DNA from: Phoronis ovalis
Lineage: Eukaryota > Phoronida > Phoronidae
Length of the DNA: 10,295 nt
Assembly (NCBI GenBank): GCA_028565635.1
Contig: JAOXYB010065478.1
Location: forward strand, 1-10,295
Direction: 5' to 3'
Part shown: one piece after another, positions 8,017 through 10,295 of the stretch
Numbering within the stretch: position 1 is the first letter of the stretch
Layout: each line of letters starts with the position of its first letter
Notes under the pieces: generated by a model
Database searches by the model: none
Told to the model about the DNA's origin: nothing
Seen by the model: only the letters and a program-made list of their open reading frames with translations
Position numbers and translations under genes: made by a program

Positions 8017-8028
8017 TATCTTAAGATA
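8017..8028. repeat. 12-bp palindrome TATCTTAAGATA
   Basis: A perfect palindrome places two AGATA (GATA-factor-like) cores back to back on opposite strands. It is isolated, and could be a dimeric GATA site or chance. Confidence 0.6.
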
Positions 8029-9420
8029 ATTTTCCGCTACTCCAAGAATAAAAATTCTAATACCGTTTATAGTTTGTAATATTATTTGATATGCAGGTTA
8101 CGGTGAGCCTTGGCGTTGATACAATGTGTGCATGAATTTAGAATAATATAATGATTCTCTTCTCACAAGGAGAAATCGTTTTTTTCTGTCAGTATAAATT
8201 ATGCAAAACATTTTTATTTACACGCACTGGTAGGTTCCTGTTAGCGGGGTTATTCTATAAAAAAGATAAAACACATAGGACATAATTCAACTATCCGCTA
8301 GAAAGAGAAAATTTAAGATCTCGAGAAACACTGAGGTGTATATGTCTTTCAACCTGCGTTAGCAATTTAAATGAAGAGATATATGTATAATGTATACATT
8401 TTAAAAAATTTAATGCTCTAAATTTAGCAAATCCTATGATCTGACAAGAAGCCATTTTGTCGAAAAATTGTCTTAAAATATTAAGTTTAGAAAAATATAA
8501 ATGAACAATCCTTCCGATCCGCCAACAATTGTAATCTTCTAAAGCCTAACTAAGTATCTACAAAACTGTACAACATTTGTTGAATATTTTTATCCTTGCT
8601 GTTTTTTTACTCATAACTTTGCAGGACATAGTAAATGCTATCTACCACCAGTGCTAAGTCTGGATTACTGTTAATTGAATTAAATATCATATAATATAAA
8701 ACCATATTTAAAGACCAAATTTTCCCTGACAAGTGATACCATTTGTTGTTATTTCAAGTAGTGTGGGAATATATAAAAAAATGCATCGTAGTATAGAATT
8801 GCTTTAGGCTTGTTGTAGTCAGACTTATTCTGTCTGTCACATGGACTCTAAAATACAATGAAAATGTTTTATTAGTTACTAAATAATTCAAAATCAAAAT
8901 GAATTTTAAAACTGAAGTCAAGTGATCAAACTACTTTGACTCTATAAAATAAAAATAATTGTTTTTAATGTAGCGTACAGATGCTATGAATATGTAAGAA
9001 CCTTTGCTACTTTTTCTAATTTTATAGTTTCTAATTCATTAGATTTTTTTTCATATTTGTTTGTTTATTTCTAATTGATTTGGTTCAGATACATAATTCA
9101 CGAGCTTGATCGTTAATAAGGTCTAAGTGCTTCGTAATTTACAAAACACAGAAAAGATATTTATTTTTTGTAATTAGTGTTATAGTTAATAACTTGTTTA
9201 AAAGAGAACAATGAAATTTTATTTTGCATATTAAAAAATAGAAAGATAATAACCGAAGTCGTTAAGCATGATTTCGCTTTATTGGTAAACCATTAGCAGT
9301 CTAAGCAATTAAGTCAAACTAATAAAAATTATTCGCCACGAATTTGATCTTCATAATTTTATATTTAACATTGCTGAACACAAAGTTGAACATCCCTTCC
9401 AGCGCTTTGTTTTATTTTAG

Positions 9421-9562
9421 GCAATTCTGTTACCATGCAGTCTGGGAATATGCACACAAGTGGGCCCAGGGTTATCTCTGCACGGAGAGCAGCTTTCATA
9501 AATTAATAAATTGCAGGAGAGCGAGCCCGCTTGAATGTTCTCAAACAATACGGGGCAACCGG
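9421..9562 (+). CDS. candidate internal coding exon, unknown protein
   Basis: The boundaries are good: CTTTGTTTTATTTTAG upstream, and CAACCGG|GTAATT as donor. By hand count the 142 bp are 70 G/C (49%) against roughly 30% around them. One frame is open throughout: one base completes a split codon, followed by exactly 47 codons ending in phase 0. The other two plus-strand frames stop within TTCATAAATTAATAAATTG. The peptide is rich in Cys, His and Trp (for example FCYHAVWEYAHKWAQGYLC, then NCRRASPLEC), which suggests an extracellular cysteine-containing segment, but I recognise no family. The frame joins in phase to the next candidate exon at 9845. The alternative is a conserved non-coding element, since the centre is a homeodomain-like AT core flanked by GC-rich blocks and one minus-strand frame is also open. 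Confidence 0.35.
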
Positions 9563-9844
9563 GTAATTCTATTAATGGTATTGTTTTTTAATTTTTTTGT
9601 TGCAATGTGCGGGTCAGACAGCAATGTGGGTTTATAGACTTTTTGTTTTCATCGATTTTCAAAATGTTTGAGTGTTTTTAGAACTAAAATTGTGTTAATT
9701 GGAACATAATGTTTCGACTTAGAAATGCAGCATGTTTTGCATAATGTATAATGTTACCTAATTCCTAGGAAAGCGGGAAACTTCAGACATCTCAAATGTA
9801 CACAAAATTGGTCTTAGTTAATTTCTAAATATTTTTCTCCGCAG
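9563..9844 (+). other. candidate 282-bp intron
   Basis: It starts with GTAATTCT and ends with a T-rich tract, TATTTTTCTCCGCAG, an excellent acceptor. It is AT-rich throughout, in contrast to the GC-raised segment before it. Removing it keeps the upstream frame open. Confidence 0.3.
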
Positions 9845-9895
9845 GAATTAAAATGTGTCCTGGAGGTTAACAGACGTCTTAGCCGCAAGATGTGA
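9845..9895 (+). CDS. candidate terminal coding exon
   Basis: Just after TTTTTCTCCGCAG, reading in phase 0 gives ELKCVLEVNRRLSRKM and then TGA at 9893-9895. This is the phase left by the candidate exon ending at 9562, so the two together give a 64-residue C-terminal piece. The basic, arginine-rich end is seen directly, but no family is recognised. AATAAA strings occur 215 and 275 bp after the stop, with T/G-rich DNA beyond the second, as expected of a 3' untranslated region. Support is internal consistency only; a run of 17 codons is short on its own. Confidence 0.3.
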   Translation, partial: ELKCVLEVNRRLSRKM

Positions 9896-10110
9896 AAATT
9901 TAGATCACTTCAGTGGCTAGAGTTTATTTGCTTTCGGATAACAAAATTGGCTGTCTAATTACATGATTTTAGTCAAAATCTTGGAAACAATTTCGTGTAA
10001 GACAGAATCTGCGAGCAATCAGCAATGATGTGGCAACACAGAACATGCAGCAAATCTTAGTACAGTAACAGTGCAGAGCATAAACTAAAATACGAGTAGA
10101 AAATGTCAAA

Positions 10111-10116
10111 AATAAA
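10111..10116 (+). terminator. polyadenylation signal AATAAA (first)
   Basis: A canonical AATAAA lies 215 bp after the candidate TGA stop. The hexamer is common in DNA this AT-rich, so it counts only together with the exon evidence. Confidence 0.2.
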
Positions 10117-10167
10117 TGCATCTTCGTTGTAATATCAGAAAATGTTTTGCAATACATTAATTTTTTT

Positions 10168-10173
10168 AATAAA
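10168..10173 (+). terminator. polyadenylation signal AATAAA (second)
   Basis: A second AATAAA follows a run of seven T. It is followed about 55 bp on by a T/G-rich stretch that fits a downstream cleavage element better than the sequence after the first signal. Confidence 0.22.
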
Positions 10174-10295
10174 ACAAAATCAAAATACCATCTTTGCGAA
10201 CTTTGGATCTTTTACATGTACTGTTGCAGTGCGTATGTATTATATGTAACATATTTGTATGCAATGAAATATTACGAAAATTTAACGACAATATA

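Larger units (their letters stand above)
7381..9420. other. AT-rich stretch without supported genes
   Basis: No gene, RNA or transposon end could be supported over these 2 kb. It holds two short palindromic structures (7490-7510 and 8017-8028) and scattered T-rich runs. A GTGAGC donor-like string near 8104 has no matching exon. Confidence 0.55.
9896..10295 (+). other. possible 3' untranslated region and flank
   Basis: No gene lies here apart from a 62-codon minus-strand frame without features. If the candidate terminal exon is real, transcript cleavage would fall after one of the two AATAAA signals. The stretch TGCAGTGCGTATGTATTATATGT beyond about 10225 would then be the T/G-rich downstream element. 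Confidence 0.3.

Noticed and set aside
8631-8645. TAAATGC...ATCT resembling miR-277
   Set aside because: It lacks two internal bases of the mature sequence and has no matching arm.

Overview
The window reads as about 10.3 kb of non-coding or sparsely coding DNA from an animal nuclear genome. It is AT-rich (about 70% A+T by eye). No long reading frame can be assigned to a protein family. There are no Shine-Dalgarno-led gene chains, no rRNA or tRNA and no CRISPR-type array. Islands of more complex sequence are bounded by splice-like signals such as T-rich tract-AG and AG|GTAAGT. This excludes a normal bacterial or phage segment and suits introns or intergenic DNA of an invertebrate such as a mollusc. 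The sequence alone does not fix the species.

Left part (1-2530): a short promoter-like island at about 505-530 holds a CCAAT box, a TGACG half-site and a TCACGTGA E-box. It is flanked by a plus-strand splice donor at 621 and a minus-strand donor ending at 473. Near 2150-2530 there are a minus-strand exon-like segment, with faint resemblance to the start of a PR/SET domain, and two plus-strand exon-like segments with good splice sites.

Middle part (2530-7270): mostly AT-rich filler. It is broken by a cryptic CAN-triplet run (2673-2702), a 17-bp tandem duplication carrying forkhead-type sites (3635-3668), a minus-strand open segment ending in an excellent donor (4073-4202), a probable non-coding exon (5580-5739) whose donor abuts a perfect 11-bp hairpin, and a 12-bp TATA-containing palindrome (5809-5820).

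Right part (7270-10295): a GC-raised island at 7270-7380 contains an exact IRF-type ISRE. The strongest coding signal in the window is at 9421-9562 plus 9845-9895: a 142-bp, 49% GC segment with a good acceptor and donor, followed by a second segment with an excellent acceptor. One open frame crosses the predicted splice in phase and ends in TGA, with AATAAA signals 215-275 bp later. I read this as the possible 3' end of a plus-strand gene whose other exons are unidentified or outside the window. The same island could instead be a conserved regulatory element. No complete gene and no convincing novel multi-gene system is visible.
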